Shown here: piece by piece, positions 17,643 through 26,608 of the stretch
Position numbering within the stretch: position 1 is the first letter of the stretch
Layout of the letters: each line of letters opens with the position of its first letter
Assembly: GCF_018491765.1 (NCBI RefSeq)
Contig: NZ_JABWCU010000003.1
Coordinates: 1-64,000 of the forward strand
From: Novosphingobium profundi
GTDB taxonomy: Bacteria > Pseudomonadota > Alphaproteobacteria > Sphingomonadales > Sphingomonadaceae
Length of the DNA: 64,000 nt
Direction: 5' to 3'
Position numbers and translations under genes: made by a program
The notes under the pieces: generated by a model
What the model saw: the letters and a program-made list of their open reading frames with translations, nothing else
What the model was told of the DNA's origin: nothing
Databases searched by the model: none

Positions 17643-18326
17643 ATGACTCCTTATCGCCATTCCGCTTTCGATCCGCGCCGCACCGACGTGGAGGTGCTGC
17701 TCATCCCCGCTCGACCGCTGACGCCCGCGCACTGGATGTGGCACTGGGCCCAGCGCAACCGGCACTGCCGCATCGTCGAACTGGGCATGTGGGACGAGCC
17801 CCATCGCAACACCTGGGTCAACAAGCTCAACCTCGCCATCGGGCGCAGCGAGCGACCGGTCGTCCTCGTCACCGAGGACGTCGCCGCGCTCGCGCTCGCC
17901 TGGTGGGTCGAGTACGAGAGGGTCGGATCGCAGAGCCCCGTGGTCGGGGCCTTCGTGGTCAATCCGCCCGATGTCGACCGGCCTGGCCTCGACCCGCGCG
18001 TCGCCCGCTTCGGCGCCATCCCGCGCCAGGAAATGCCCTTCCGCACGTTCGTGGTCGCGCATGCTCTGGGCGACAACTACTACCAGCGCGCGATCATGCG
18101 CCTGACCCGCGACTGGGGCGCCTGCCCGGTGTGCGATTTCGCGCAAGGGCCCTGGCCGCGCGGCTGGGCGATGCTGCAGTCGGTCCTCGGTTTGTCGCTC
18201 GACGAGCCCGAAAATGCGATCGTGCGGCCGCGCCCCGTCCGCGAGGCGCCGCTGCGACCGGTCCATGCGCGCACCCGCGGGCGGGCCGGACTGCCCGACC
18301 CGCTCGCGCACGTGGTGTGGTGCTGA
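17643..18326 (+). CDS. RBBP9/YdeN-type alpha/beta hydrolase-fold protein lacking the catalytic residues
   Basis: A 227-residue protein aligned by eye to the RBBP9/YdeN serine hydrolase family (PF06821): LTPAHWMWHWAQ, WDEPHRNTWVNKLN, VVLVTEDVAALALAWW, VVGAFVVNPPDVDRP, FGAIPRQEMPFRTFVVA and WPRGWAMLQ all correspond. In active members the elbow reads LVAHSLG; here it is LVTEDVA (residues 75-81), so the nucleophilic Ser is absent. The SRDDPY stretch carrying the acid has become HALGDNYY, and the GHIN catalytic His segment is missing (CDFAQGP). All three catalytic positions appear lost. The start has GGAG at 6 nt. It is probably a binding or regulatory pseudoenzyme. It is convergent with the M14 peptidase. 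Confidence 0.72.
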   Translation: MTPYRHSAFDPRRTDVEVLLIPARPLTPAHWMWHWAQRNRHCRIVELGMWDEPHRNTWVNKLNLAIGRSERPVVLVTEDVAALALAWWVEYERVGSQSPVVGAFVVNPPDVDRPGLDPRVARFGAIPRQEMPFRTFVVAHALGDNYYQRAIMRLTRDWGACPVCDFAQGPWPRGWAMLQSVLGLSLDEPENAIVRPRPVREAPLRPVHARTRGRAGLPDPLAHVVWC

Positions 18327-18359
18327 TGCGCTGAAAGCGTGGTTCGTGACGTCGCCGGG

Positions 18360-19520
18360 TCAGGCGGCGTCACGTTCCTCCAGCCATTCGAGCAGCGTGG
18401 CCAGGCAATCGCGACCCAGCTGCATCGAGCGTTCGGGGCTCCAGCCCTGGCGCGCGTCGGCGGCGGGGGCATGGTCCTTGAACGGCATTTCCAGCGTCAT
18501 CGCGACGGCGCCGAAGCGTTCGGCGACCTGGTTGGTCGACATCGCAAGGTTGCCCTTGCCCGCCGGTGCCACCGGGTAGCCGAGCTTGCGCTGGAAATCG
18601 GGCGTGCGTCGGTCGAGCAGCTCGCCAAAGCGGTCGTAGCCCGCCTTCTGCTCGGCGGTCAGCGAGGGGATGCCTTCGAAGCCGGCGAGGAACACCGCCG
18701 GGATCGCCTCGTCGCCGTGGACGTCCATTGCGAAGTCAACGCCGGTCTCGTCCATCGCCCCCCGGATCGCGAGCACTTCGGGCGATTTTTCGGGAGTGGG
18801 CTGGGCCCATTCGCGGTTGAGGTTGGTGCCCACCGCGTTGGTGCGCAAGTGGCCACGGGCCGAACCGTCGGGATTGCAGTTGGGCACGATGTGGAGCGTT
18901 GCGCGCTTGCGCAGTTCGCGGCCCGTCGAATTGGACGAATCGGTCAGCAGGTCGAGCGCCCCTTCCATCCACCATTCGGCCATCGATTCGCCAGGGTGCT
19001 GGCGGGCGTAGAGCCAGACGCTGACGGGGCCTTCGCCCATCTCCAGGCAATCGATCGGCTGGCCGTCGAGCGTCGTGCCGAGCGTGCGCAAGGTCACGCC
19101 ATCACACTGCGCGGCGTCGGCGACGAGGTCGTGGTGCCGCTCCATCGAATAGGGAGCGAAGTAGGCGAACCAGGCAAGGTCGTCGGTGGGCGTATAGCGG
19201 ATCGTCAGGCTGCCGCCGTCGTCCTGCTCGCTCCAGGTCGAGGGGGTGCGGGTCCACAGCGCCCGGTCTTCCGAGACGCAGGCGTCGTAGCCGGGCCAGC
19301 CCATCGGATAGGCCGAGCCGTTGAGGCCGGTGATCGTCAGTGTCAGTTCGCGCCCCGCGGCGCCCGAGACGCGAAAGTGGAACCACTGCGCGAAATCGGA
19401 CTGGTGATCGCGCCGAATTGCCAGGCGAGCGCTGGCGCCGTCGATCGAGAGGACCTCGATGTTGCCGGAATCGAAGGCGGAGTGGATCTGGATGTCGCTC
19501 ATATTCAACTTTTCTGTCAT
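18360..19520 (-). CDS. M14-family zinc carboxypeptidase (cytosolic carboxypeptidase type)
   Basis: A 386-residue protein with an N-terminal beta-sandwich (about residues 8-130, with WFHFRVSG and WFAYFAPYS) followed by an M14 carboxypeptidase domain. Zinc ligands His175 and Glu178 (QHPGES) and His268 (DVHGD) are present, with the arginine pair region [22 protein letters not shown] and catalytic Glu344 (TLEMPFKD). This layout matches the bacterial relatives of eukaryotic Nna1/CCP deglutamylases (subfamily M14B/D). There is no signal peptide, so it acts in the cytoplasm. Its ATG overlaps the stop of the upstream lipoprotein gene (ATGA), suggesting translational coupling. A Met six codons later is an alternative start. 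The substrate is unknown. Confidence 0.88.
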   Translation of the reverse strand: MTEKLNMSDIQIHSAFDSGNIEVLSIDGASARLAIRRDHQSDFAQWFHFRVSGAAGRELTLTITGLNGSAYPMGWPGYDACVSEDRALWTRTPSTWSEQDDGGSLTIRYTPTDDLAWFAYFAPYSMERHHDLVADAAQCDGVTLRTLGTTLDGQPIDCLEMGEGPVSVWLYARQHPGESMAEWWMEGALDLLTDSSNSTGRELRKRATLHIVPNCNPDGSARGHLRTNAVGTNLNREWAQPTPEKSPEVLAIRGAMDETGVDFAMDVHGDEAIPAVFLAGFEGIPSLTAEQKAGYDRFGELLDRRTPDFQRKLGYPVAPAGKGNLAMSTNQVAERFGAVAMTLEMPFKDHAPAADARQGWSPERSMQLGRDCLATLLEWLEERDAA

Positions 19521-20131
19521 TTCACGAGGATGGTCTGGCCCGATTGTCCGGGAAAGCCTTCAAGCAGGGCATGCGCCATGCGCGCGGCGCTGGCGTCGGG
19601 CTGCGCCATGGCGGACTTGCTCGAGACGACCTGCTGCGCGCGGCCTTCCCAAAGGCGTTCGCCGCTCGCGGCATCGTCGATGGTGAGCGAGAGGCGCGTG
19701 GCGATCTGTTCGGCGGGCGGTCCGGAAAGGTCGATGCTGAGGCCGAGGCCCACGCCCGAGCCATAAGTGCCGGTGGTGCCCGCTCCGCCCACCGCGACGC
19801 GCGAGCCGTTGCGCTCGGGCCGGTGGCGCTCTTGCAGCAGCGTTAGGCGCGCCACGCGCGTGGTCGTGGTGTTCGCGGCGGGCAGGATGCGAAAGCCGAT
19901 GCGCTCCAGCTCGTGAGCGACGGCTTGCGCGTAGATGTTGTCCTGCGGACCAGCTTCCGGGGTCTCGGCGATCACCAAGCGTATCGTGCCCAGGTTCGCG
20001 GCCGGTGCGCTCATGCGGTGAAAGCGTGTCACTTCGACCGGGCCGGGGGCAGGCGTCGTCGCGCAGGCGGAGAGAAGGGCGAGAGCGCCACCCGCGCTCA
20101 GCGAACGGAAGAAAATAGGCAGCCTTTGCAT
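19517..20131 (-). CDS. DUF4136-like lipoprotein
   Basis: A 204-residue exported lipoprotein; the signal peptide ends in LLSAC. The mature part resembles DUF4136-type proteins: VTRFHRM at the start, an N-terminal strand-helix unit ([15 protein letters not shown]), a glycine-rich [21 protein letters not shown] hairpin and the [11 protein letters not shown] strand. It is clearly paralogous to the next gene upstream, which has the same VWEG / LLxGFPG landmarks. Function is unknown; such proteins are outer-membrane associated. The start is at the Met before [10 protein letters not shown], giving a normal signal peptide. It is coupled to the M14 peptidase by a 4-nt overlap. Confidence 0.75.
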   Translation of the reverse strand: MQRLPIFFRSLSAGGALALLSACATTPAPGPVEVTRFHRMSAPAANLGTIRLVIAETPEAGPQDNIYAQAVAHELERIGFRILPAANTTTTRVARLTLLQERHRPERNGSRVAVGGAGTTGTYGSGVGLGLSIDLSGPPAEQIATRLSLTIDDAASGERLWEGRAQQVVSSKSAMAQPDASAARMAHALLEGFPGQSGQTILVK

Positions 20132-20227
20132 CGCGTTCGTGCTTCCGCTCGAGGAATGGGCGCACCGCTCGAATGGAAGCGGTGGTCTCCTCGATGTGGG
20201 GGAAGCGGGCAGGGGATGCAAGTCGTG

Positions 20228-21136
20228 TCAGTCGTGCCTGGCGGCCTCTGCGGGGATCTCCTCGGGGCTTGCGCCGAAGTCGTCGCCCTGCGCCCGGGTC
20301 TGCGGAGGGATGCCGATCTCGGTGACCGGCACGGTGACCGGCTGGCCATCGGGGAAGCCGTCGAGAAGGGCATCGGAAAGCTTGGTCGCGATCGCCGCAT
20401 CGCTCCACTTGTCGTCACCTTCGTAGGTGGCGATTTCGGCATTGCCTTCCCACAGGACCTTGCCGTCGGCGCGGTCGCGGATGCGCAGGTCCATGCGGGT
20501 GGAGACGAGCGCGGTGCGTGGCTTGGTTAGGTCGACGTTGACGGCCAGGCCATAAGACTGCCCGTACGTGCCCACCGACATTGCCGCCGCGCCGCTGACC
20601 GGATTGCGCTTGCCCTCTGCAGGGACGAGGACGCGCTGGTGAATGGTCACTTCGGCGACCTGGGTATCGGCGCCGGCGGTGTTGAGCGTGTCGTAGCCCG
20701 CGCCGACCAGCGAATTGACGACGGCCGCCTCGAAGCGCGAACGCCGGTCGGGACCGACCCAGTCGGTTTCGGGGCCATCCTTCTGTTCGGAAACGACCTT
20801 GATCGAGCCGTGGCCGAGAATTTCGGCGGCGCCGTCCGCGCGCACGAAGCGGCTGACCTGGACGCGGCCGTCGCGCGGATCCCGGGAACTGGCGGACGAG
20901 CGGGGCATCGGCATCGGCGAATCCCAGGCCGATCGGCCCCAGCCGCCGCGTCCTCCCCATCCCGATCCACCCCAGCCACCCCAGCCGGGCTGGGCCAGGG
21001 CGGGCGTGCAGGCCAGCGTTCCCAGCGCCAGGGCCAGGCCCGTACGGGCAAGGCGGGGCAGGCGGCGGCGCACGGTCTTGTCTTCGACCCGGCGATTCGT
21101 ATCTGGCACGGAAGGTTCTTTCCTTGGCTTGGCCAA
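20228..21136 (-). CDS. DUF4136-like exported protein, paralogue of its neighbour
   Basis: A 302-residue protein with a basic N-terminus, a hydrophobic stretch ending ACTPALA (signal peptidase I type) and a mature N-terminus rich in Gly and Trp (GWGGWGGSGWGGRGG), then a DUF4136-like domain. Shared landmarks with the following gene are VSRFVRADG, VVNSLVGAGYDTL, GTYGQSYGLAVNVDL, DGKVLWEGNAE and SDALLDGFPDGQ. The C-terminal 30 residues are acidic and differ. It looks like a tandem duplication. The Gly/Trp-rich segment may contact the cell wall. The long N-terminal extension before the signal sequence makes the true start uncertain. Confidence 0.72.
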   Translation of the reverse strand: MAKPRKEPSVPDTNRRVEDKTVRRRLPRLARTGLALALGTLACTPALAQPGWGGWGGSGWGGRGGWGRSAWDSPMPMPRSSASSRDPRDGRVQVSRFVRADGAAEILGHGSIKVVSEQKDGPETDWVGPDRRSRFEAAVVNSLVGAGYDTLNTAGADTQVAEVTIHQRVLVPAEGKRNPVSGAAAMSVGTYGQSYGLAVNVDLTKPRTALVSTRMDLRIRDRADGKVLWEGNAEIATYEGDDKWSDAAIATKLSDALLDGFPDGQPVTVPVTEIGIPPQTRAQGDDFGASPEEIPAEAARHD

Positions 21137-21353
21137 TGTTCGGCTTGTGGAGGCACCCGAAGGTGGCTTAGCATCGATCCGCCTTGATGGCCGATGAATA
21201 AGCCCCGGCGCGACGGTTTTGCGACAATTTCATCGCTGCTGGGCTCTCGCGGGCGTGGCGTCAAGCTTGACTCCGCGCCAGCCAGCCAGTAACGGGCCGA
21301 CTTCAAATTTCCGGCGGTCGGTAACCGCCTGACCAACCTGGACGAGACAAGAC

Positions 21354-21479
21354 ATGAAGATTCGCAACAGCCTCAAGTCGCTCAAGGGCCGTCACCGCGA
21401 CAACCGCGTGATCCGTCGCCGTGGCCGCACCTACGTCATCAACAAGACGCAGCCCCGCTTCAAGGCGCGCCAGGGCTGA
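21354..21479 (+). CDS. rpmJ: 50S ribosomal protein L36, cysteine-free form
   Basis: A 41-residue ribosomal protein L36, nearly all basic: it begins [18 protein letters not shown] and ends [11 protein letters not shown]. It belongs to the longer, cysteine-free (C-minus, YkgM-like) class that lacks the zinc-binding Cys/His set and so does not need zinc. It binds 23S rRNA in the large subunit. GACGAG precedes the ATG at a short distance. A stem-loop follows the stop. It is transcribed divergently from the DUF4136-like pair. Confidence 0.93.
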   Translation: MKIRNSLKSLKGRHRDNRVIRRRGRTYVINKTQPRFKARQG

Positions 21480-21493
21480 TTCGAATCGCCTGA

Positions 21494-21517
21494 CCCCGCT
21501 GCAGTCCTGCGGCGGGG
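21494..21517 (+). terminator. Hairpin after rpmJ
   Basis: CCCCGCTGCAG pairs with CTGCGGCGGGG, then ATTTC. The stem begins 14 nt after the L36 stop. The T run is weak. Confidence 0.5.
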
Positions 21518-21554
21518 ATTTCACGGCGGTCGGTCTATGCGTTGACATATCAGG

Positions 21555-21578
21555 CCCCCGCCATCGCGCGGGGGTTTT
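21555..21578 (+). terminator. GC hairpin with TTTT just before the HAD gene
   Basis: CCCCCG, loop CCATCGCG, CGGGGG, then TTTT. It is the best rho-independent terminator shape between rpmJ and the HAD gene. The predicted HAD start codon lies only 3 nt after it, so it may instead act as a leader attenuator or the HAD start may be later. Confidence 0.6.
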
Positions 21579-21581
21579 GTC

Positions 21582-22205
21582 GTGTCGCAAGTTCGTGTTT
21601 CCATCGATGCCGTCGTCTTTGACGTCGGTCGCGTCATCGTCCAGTGGGACATGCGCCTTCTGTTCGCGCAATTGATCGCGGATCCCGAAGAACTCGACTG
21701 GTTCTGTTCGACGGTGATCACCGAAGCCTGGCACCACCAGCACGACGAAGGGCGCGAGCTCGCCGAACTCGTCGCCGAGCGCAAGGCCGAGTTTCCCGGC
21801 TACGATCACCTGATCGACGCTTACGCGACCCGCTTTCTCGAGACGATACCCGGCAACGTTCCGGGCACCCACGCCATCGTGCGCGAACTTGCCGCGGCGG
21901 GGCTGCCGCTCTTTGCGATCACCAATTTCGCTTCGCCCTTCTGGCGTGAATACCGTGCGGGCGAACCGTTGTTCGATCTCTTCGGTGACATCGTCGTCTC
22001 GGGCGACGAGAAGATCGCCAAGCCCGACCGGCGCATCTTCGACCTTGCCGCCGCGCGCTTCGGGCATGCACCCGAGGCAATGCTGTTCATCGACGACAAC
22101 CCGCCCAATATCGCCGCTGCCGCCGCGCTCGGCTGGAACGTGCACCACTTCCGCGATGCGCCCACGCTGCGCGCCGACCTCGTCGCGCGCGGGCTGCTGG
22201 GCTGA
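21582..22205 (+). CDS. HAD-superfamily hydrolase (subfamily IA)
   Basis: A 207-residue HAD phosphatase. Motif I is VVFDVGRVI with nucleophile Asp14; motif II is FAITNFAS; motif III is GDEKIAKPDRRIF with the conserved Lys; motif IV is FIDDNPPNI. The helical cap lies between motifs I and II (residues about 20-85). The closest described types are YihX-like sugar phosphatases and haloacid dehalogenase-like proteins; the substrate cannot be told. The GTG at 21582 is the upstream-most start; a GTG 4 codons later (before SIDAVVFDVG) is equally possible since the first lies against a hairpin. Confidence 0.85.
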   Translation: MSQVRVSIDAVVFDVGRVIVQWDMRLLFAQLIADPEELDWFCSTVITEAWHHQHDEGRELAELVAERKAEFPGYDHLIDAYATRFLETIPGNVPGTHAIVRELAAAGLPLFAITNFASPFWREYRAGEPLFDLFGDIVVSGDEKIAKPDRRIFDLAAARFGHAPEAMLFIDDNPPNIAAAAALGWNVHHFRDAPTLRADLVARGLLG

Positions 22206-22358
22206 GTTCCCGCAATTCCCCGACCTTCGTCCGGAACCCGTTCCGGCCTCGCGTTTTACCCTGTCGCTGCGCCTGCGGAATTTTAATTTCGCACGCGCAG
22301 CGAGGGTCCTTGGCAAGTCCCGTTCGATGTTGCATCACATGGTCAAACGGGAGTCACG

Positions 22359-23801
22359 ATGTCGACGACGAACGCGCCGAAATTTGACGAAATGCTCAAT
22401 GAGGATGGAACAGTTCGTTCCGCCTATGCTGATTTTCGCAATTGGTACGATGCGCAGGACAAAACTTGGCTAAGACGTCAGGACGGCGAAGCCGAGCGTT
22501 TCTTTCGTCGTATTGGCATTACTTTCAATGTTTACGGTGAAGCCGACGCCGAAGAGCGTCTAATACCTTTCGACATGATCCCCCGGATCATCACGGCACG
22601 CGAATGGCGCAAGCTCACCAAGGGCATCGAGCAGCGCGTTCGGGCCATCAATGCCTTTCTCCAGGACCTCTACCATCGCCAGGAGATCATTCGCAGCGGA
22701 CGTCTGCCGATCGAGGCGCTGCGCAACAACGAGGCGTTCCTCTCGCAGATGATCGGCTTCACGCCGCCGGGCGGGGTCTACACGCATATCGTGGGCATCG
22801 ATCTGGTGCGGACCGGGCCCGACGAATTCATGGTGCTGGAAGACAACGCACGCACGCCCTCGGGGGTCTCCTATATGCTGGAGAACCGCGAGACGATGAT
22901 GGCGATGTTCCCCGAGCTTTTCACCAAGATCCCGGTGCGCCCGGTTTCGGACTACCCGCGTCGCCTGGCCCGCTCGCTGCGTGCCTGCGCCCCGGCGGCC
23001 TACAAGGGTGCGGGTGGCAAGCGGCCGGTGGTGGCGGTGCTGACGCCGGGCATCTACAATTCGGCCTATTTCGAACACGCCTTCCTGGCCGACCAGATGG
23101 GCGCCGAACTTGTCGAGGGCAGCGACCTGCGCGTCATGGACGGGCGCGTCGCGATGCGCACGACGACGGGCTACAAGGCGATCGACGTGATCTACCGCCG
23201 CGTCGACGACGACTATCTCGATCCGCTCACCTTCAATCCGGATTCGGTGCTGGGCGTGGCGGGTATCATGGATGTCTACCGCTCGGGCGGCATCACCATC
23301 GCCAACGCGCCGGGAACCGGCATCGCCGACGACAAGGCGATCTACAGCTACATGCCCGAGATCGTGGAGTTCTATACGGGCGAGAAACCGATCCTCGACA
23401 ATGTGCCGACCTGGCGCTGTTCGGAAGCCGATTCGCTCGCCTATGTGCTCGACAATCTCAAGGATCTGGTGGTCAAGGAAGTCCACGGTTCGGGCGGCTA
23501 CGGCATGCTGATCGGACCGACCTCCTCGAAGAAGGAGCTGGCTGCATTCGAGGAGAAGCTGCGGGCGCGTCCGGCGAACTACATCGCCCAGCCCACGCTC
23601 TCGCTCTCGACCGTCCCCATCTTCACGCGCGAAGGGCTGGCCCCGCGCCATGTCGACTTGCGCCCCTTCGTGCTGGTTTCGCCCGATGGCATCGACATCA
23701 CGCCTGGCGGGCTGACGCGCGTCGCGCTCAAGAAAGGATCGCTGGTGGTCAATTCGTCGCAAGGTGGCGGCACCAAGGACAGCTGGGTGCTGGAGGACTG
23801 A
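22359..23801 (+). CDS. Circularly permuted ATP-grasp protein of the Anbu cluster
   Basis: A 480-residue protein of the circularly permuted ATP-grasp type 2 family (COG2308-like), enzymes thought to ligate amines or amino acids to carboxylates through an acyl-phosphate. Landmarks are RIGITFNVYG, LIPFDMIPRII, FLQDLYH, YTHIVGIDLVR, MVLEDNARTPSGVSYMLENR, RRVDDDYLDPL, IANAPGTGIADDKAIYSYMP, LVVKEVHGSGGYGM and SSQGGGTKDSWVL, all conserved in this family. It is first in a four-gene unit with alpha-E, transglutaminase-like and Anbu genes. A GGGAG site precedes the ATG. Its stop overlaps the next start (TGATG). The biological product is not known for any member. Confidence 0.9.
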   Translation: MSTTNAPKFDEMLNEDGTVRSAYADFRNWYDAQDKTWLRRQDGEAERFFRRIGITFNVYGEADAEERLIPFDMIPRIITAREWRKLTKGIEQRVRAINAFLQDLYHRQEIIRSGRLPIEALRNNEAFLSQMIGFTPPGGVYTHIVGIDLVRTGPDEFMVLEDNARTPSGVSYMLENRETMMAMFPELFTKIPVRPVSDYPRRLARSLRACAPAAYKGAGGKRPVVAVLTPGIYNSAYFEHAFLADQMGAELVEGSDLRVMDGRVAMRTTTGYKAIDVIYRRVDDDYLDPLTFNPDSVLGVAGIMDVYRSGGITIANAPGTGIADDKAIYSYMPEIVEFYTGEKPILDNVPTWRCSEADSLAYVLDNLKDLVVKEVHGSGGYGMLIGPTSSKKELAAFEEKLRARPANYIAQPTLSLSTVPIFTREGLAPRHVDLRPFVLVSPDGIDITPGGLTRVALKKGSLVVNSSQGGGTKDSWVLED

Positions 23802-24748
23802 TGCTTGGTCGTGCAGCCAATGGCGTCTACTGGATGGCCCGCTACCTCGAGCGGGCGGAGAACACCGCGCGCCTGATCGACGTCGGCTTCCATCTCGCGC
23901 TGACCAGTTCAAGCAAGGATTCGCAATACGACGAGTGGCGCTCGGTGCTTACCACCGCAGGCCTGATCGAGGGTTACGAGGCGAGCCATTCGGACTTTTC
24001 CGGCGCGCAGGTGTTCAACTACATCCTGCGCGACCGCGACAACCCCGGCTCGGTGCTCAACATGCTCGAATACGCGCGTACCAACGCGCGGGTGGTGCGC
24101 ACCAGCATCACCAACGCGGTGTGGGAGGCGACCAACGAAGGCTGGATGACGCTGCGCGACATGCTCTCGCGCCCGGTGCGCGAGACGAACCTGGGCGAAG
24201 TGCTCTCCGCGATCCGCCAGACCGGACAGATGGTGCGCGGCGCACTCGACGGCACGATGCTGCGCAACGAGGTCTACAACTTCGCGCGCATCGGCACCTT
24301 CATCGAGAGGGCGGACAACACCGCGCGAATCCTAGATGTGAAGTACTACGTGCTGCTTCCCTCCACGGCCTGGGTCGGCTCGAACCTCGACAACCAGCAG
24401 TGGGACACGCTGCTGCGCTCGGTCGCCGGCAACCGCGCCTTCTCGTGGCTCAATGCAGGCTCGATGGACCCGCGCGAGATTGCCCGCTTCCTGATCCTCG
24501 ACGCGCAGTTCCCGCGTAGCCTGGTGTTCTGCGCGGAGAACCTCCAGGCGAGTCTCGCGGGACTGGCCAAGGAATATGGCTGCGAGACCTCGGCGCACGA
24601 ACTCCTGCGCGATTCGCTGACGCGGCTCCACCAGCTCGACGTCGACAAGATCTTCGAACAGGGGCTCCACGAGTTCCTCCAGGAATTCATTACCGCGACC
24701 AACGCGGTCGGCGCCGTGATCGCGGCCGACTACCGCTTTACCGAGTAA
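23801..24748 (+). CDS. Alpha-E domain protein of the Anbu cluster
   Basis: A 315-residue all-helical alpha-E protein (DUF403), a near-constant companion of circularly permuted ATP-grasp proteins. It opens MLGRAANGVYWMARYLERAENTARLIDV, the family signature, and repeats a similar motif in the second half (FARIGTFIERADNTARILDVKYY). It also shows AREIARFLILDAQFPRSL-like and LHEFLQEF segments. It starts on the A of the preceding TGA stop, so it is translationally coupled. Family proteins have been proposed to help the ATP-grasp partner or hold the substrate; no activity is established. Confidence 0.9.
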   Translation: MLGRAANGVYWMARYLERAENTARLIDVGFHLALTSSSKDSQYDEWRSVLTTAGLIEGYEASHSDFSGAQVFNYILRDRDNPGSVLNMLEYARTNARVVRTSITNAVWEATNEGWMTLRDMLSRPVRETNLGEVLSAIRQTGQMVRGALDGTMLRNEVYNFARIGTFIERADNTARILDVKYYVLLPSTAWVGSNLDNQQWDTLLRSVAGNRAFSWLNAGSMDPREIARFLILDAQFPRSLVFCAENLQASLAGLAKEYGCETSAHELLRDSLTRLHQLDVDKIFEQGLHEFLQEFITATNAVGAVIAADYRFTE

Positions 24749-24756
24749 GGAGACCC

Positions 24757-25629
24757 GTGCTTCTCAGTGTTTCGCACAAGACCCGTTACCTCTTCGAGGA
24801 ACCCGTCGCTCACGGCCTGCAACGCCTGCGCCTAAAGCCCAAGTCGACGCACGGGCAGGAGATCCTCGAATGGTCGATGGAGCTCGTCGGCGCTACGGTT
24901 GAGGCCGAGTACGACGATCAGCACAACAATCATGCCGCACTCGTCGCGCTGAAGCCGGGTGTGCAGGAAGTCGTCGTGACCTGCCAGGGCCTGGTCGAGA
25001 CCTCGGGCAACGACGGGGTCATCGGCCCGCATACGGGGCTCGTTCCCTTGTGGTATTTCCTGCGTCCGACCGCACTGACGAAAGCCGGGAGCAAGCTGAG
25101 GCAGCTCGTCGCCTCGGTCGATGCCGACCGCGCCGATCCGCTTGCCTTCCTGCACGCGCTTTCGCGGGTCGTGGCCGATCAGGTCGCCTACGTCCCCGGT
25201 GCGACGGACAGCGCGACCACGGCCGAGGACGCGCTCGCGGCGGGCAAGGGGGTGTGCCAGGACCACGCGCACATCTTCATCAGCGCCGGTCGCCTCGCCG
25301 ATATCCCGATGCGTTACGTCGGCGGCTATCTGAAGATGGATGACCGCGAGGAGCAGGAAGCCGGGCACGGCTGGGCGGAAGGCTACGTCGCCGGTCTCGG
25401 CTGGGTGGGCTTCGACATTTCCAACAAGGTCTGCCCCGACGAAAGGTACATTCGCGTAGCTTCGGGTTGCGACTATGGCGAGGCCGCCCCGGTTACAGGT
25501 ATTTCGCGTGGCGGCGGTGCGACGAGTCTCGATGTGCATTTGTCGGTCGCGGAGAAGCTGCTAGGGAGTCAGCAGCAGCAGCAATCCAGTGATGGGTCGC
25601 AGCGGCAGGCGGGTTCGGGTCCTCTATGA
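24757..25629 (+). CDS. Transglutaminase-like cysteine protease of the Anbu cluster
   Basis: A 290-residue protein with a bacterial transglutaminase-like N-terminal domain (residues 1-85, SHKTRYLFEEPVAHGLQRLRLKP) and a transglutaminase-like core. The catalytic triad Cys167 (GKGVCQDHAH), His204 (GHGWAEGY) and Asp220 (GFDISNKVC) is intact. Such proteins usually hydrolyse or transfer peptide amide bonds. The C-terminal tail is Gln/Ser-rich with a run of five Gln. It starts with GTG behind TAAGGAG, 8 nt after the alpha-E gene. In the cluster it may remove or exchange groups added by the ATP-grasp protein; this is inference. Confidence 0.9.
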   Translation: MLLSVSHKTRYLFEEPVAHGLQRLRLKPKSTHGQEILEWSMELVGATVEAEYDDQHNNHAALVALKPGVQEVVVTCQGLVETSGNDGVIGPHTGLVPLWYFLRPTALTKAGSKLRQLVASVDADRADPLAFLHALSRVVADQVAYVPGATDSATTAEDALAAGKGVCQDHAHIFISAGRLADIPMRYVGGYLKMDDREEQEAGHGWAEGYVAGLGWVGFDISNKVCPDERYIRVASGCDYGEAAPVTGISRGGGATSLDVHLSVAEKLLGSQQQQQSSDGSQRQAGSGPL

Positions 25630-25720
25630 TGGGCTTGCGCGCCCGTTGATACGAACAGGGGCGTAAGCTTCGCCGAAACCTCGGCGAGGACTTGAAAACA
25701 ATGCAGGATCAAGACGTTCG

Positions 25721-26485
25721 ATGACCTATTGCGTGGGCATGATGCTGGAGCGTGGGCTCGTGTGCATGAGCGATACCCGCACCAATTCGGGCGTCGACAA
25801 CATCTCGACCTTCCGCAAGATGTACCACTGGCAGGTTCCCGGCGAGCGAATCATCTCGATCATGACCGCGGGCAACCTCGCCACCACGCAGTCGGTGATC
25901 AGCCAGCTCGAGGAGCGCAACAAGGCGCCCTGCGAGCGGCACAATTCGTTGCTCGATGCCGACACGATGTTCCAGGTCGCGACGATCGTGGGCAATCTGC
26001 TCCAGGAGACGATTGCCAGCCGGGTCGAGGACACCGGCCAGCGCGCCGCAGCGGGCACCTTCAGCGCGACGATCATCGTGGCGGGGCAGATCGCCGGCAT
26101 GGAGCCGCGCCTTTTCATGATCTACCCGGAAGGCAACTTCATCGAGGCGAGCTTCGACACGCCCTTCTTCCAGATCGGCGAGACCAAGTACGGTCGCCCG
26201 ATCCTGCTGCGCGGCTACCAGCGCGACATGAGTTTCGAGGCTGCGGTCAAGTTGCTCACCGTCTCGTTCGACTCCACGCTCAAGGCCAATCTTTCGGTCG
26301 GCCTCCCGCTCGACCTGCTGGTGATCGAGCGCGACCGCTTCGAGCCGCTTCACGAGCGCCGCATCGAGGCGGGCGACCCTTATCTGCAGGCCGTTTCGGA
26401 CGGTTGGGGGGAGGCGCTTCGTCAGGCGCTCGACGCCTTGCCCGACTATCGCATGGACCCGCTCCTGCAGGACATCGCGTCCTGA
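25721..26485 (+). CDS. Anbu, bacterial proteasome-related protease
   Basis: A 254-residue self-compartmentalising Ntn hydrolase of the Anbu/BPH family, related to HslV and proteasome beta subunits. The start MTYCVGMMLERGLVCMSDTRTNSGVDNI is diagnostic: Thr2 becomes the N-terminal nucleophile after Met removal, with Asp18 and Lys33 (FRKM) completing the site. SATIIVAGQIAG, EASFDTPFFQIGE, GRPILLRGYQRDM and VGLPLDLLVIERD follow the family. Solved Anbu proteins form open helical or ring assemblies rather than HslV-like double rings. It is the last gene of the ATP-grasp, alpha-E, transglutaminase, Anbu order seen in other proteobacteria, 91 nt after the previous gene. Confidence 0.92.
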   Translation: MTYCVGMMLERGLVCMSDTRTNSGVDNISTFRKMYHWQVPGERIISIMTAGNLATTQSVISQLEERNKAPCERHNSLLDADTMFQVATIVGNLLQETIASRVEDTGQRAAAGTFSATIIVAGQIAGMEPRLFMIYPEGNFIEASFDTPFFQIGETKYGRPILLRGYQRDMSFEAAVKLLTVSFDSTLKANLSVGLPLDLLVIERDRFEPLHERRIEAGDPYLQAVSDGWGEALRQALDALPDYRMDPLLQDIAS

Positions 26486-26608
26486 CCAGGTCGTTCGCGG
26501 GTCTCGTTTCGATCCATTTTGGCTGCGAAGACGTTTAACTGCGTAAACTAATTCCTTGTCAGGGCTGCTAACCTGCCGTCTTCACTCCAGATGGGAAGGG
26601 GACGCAGG

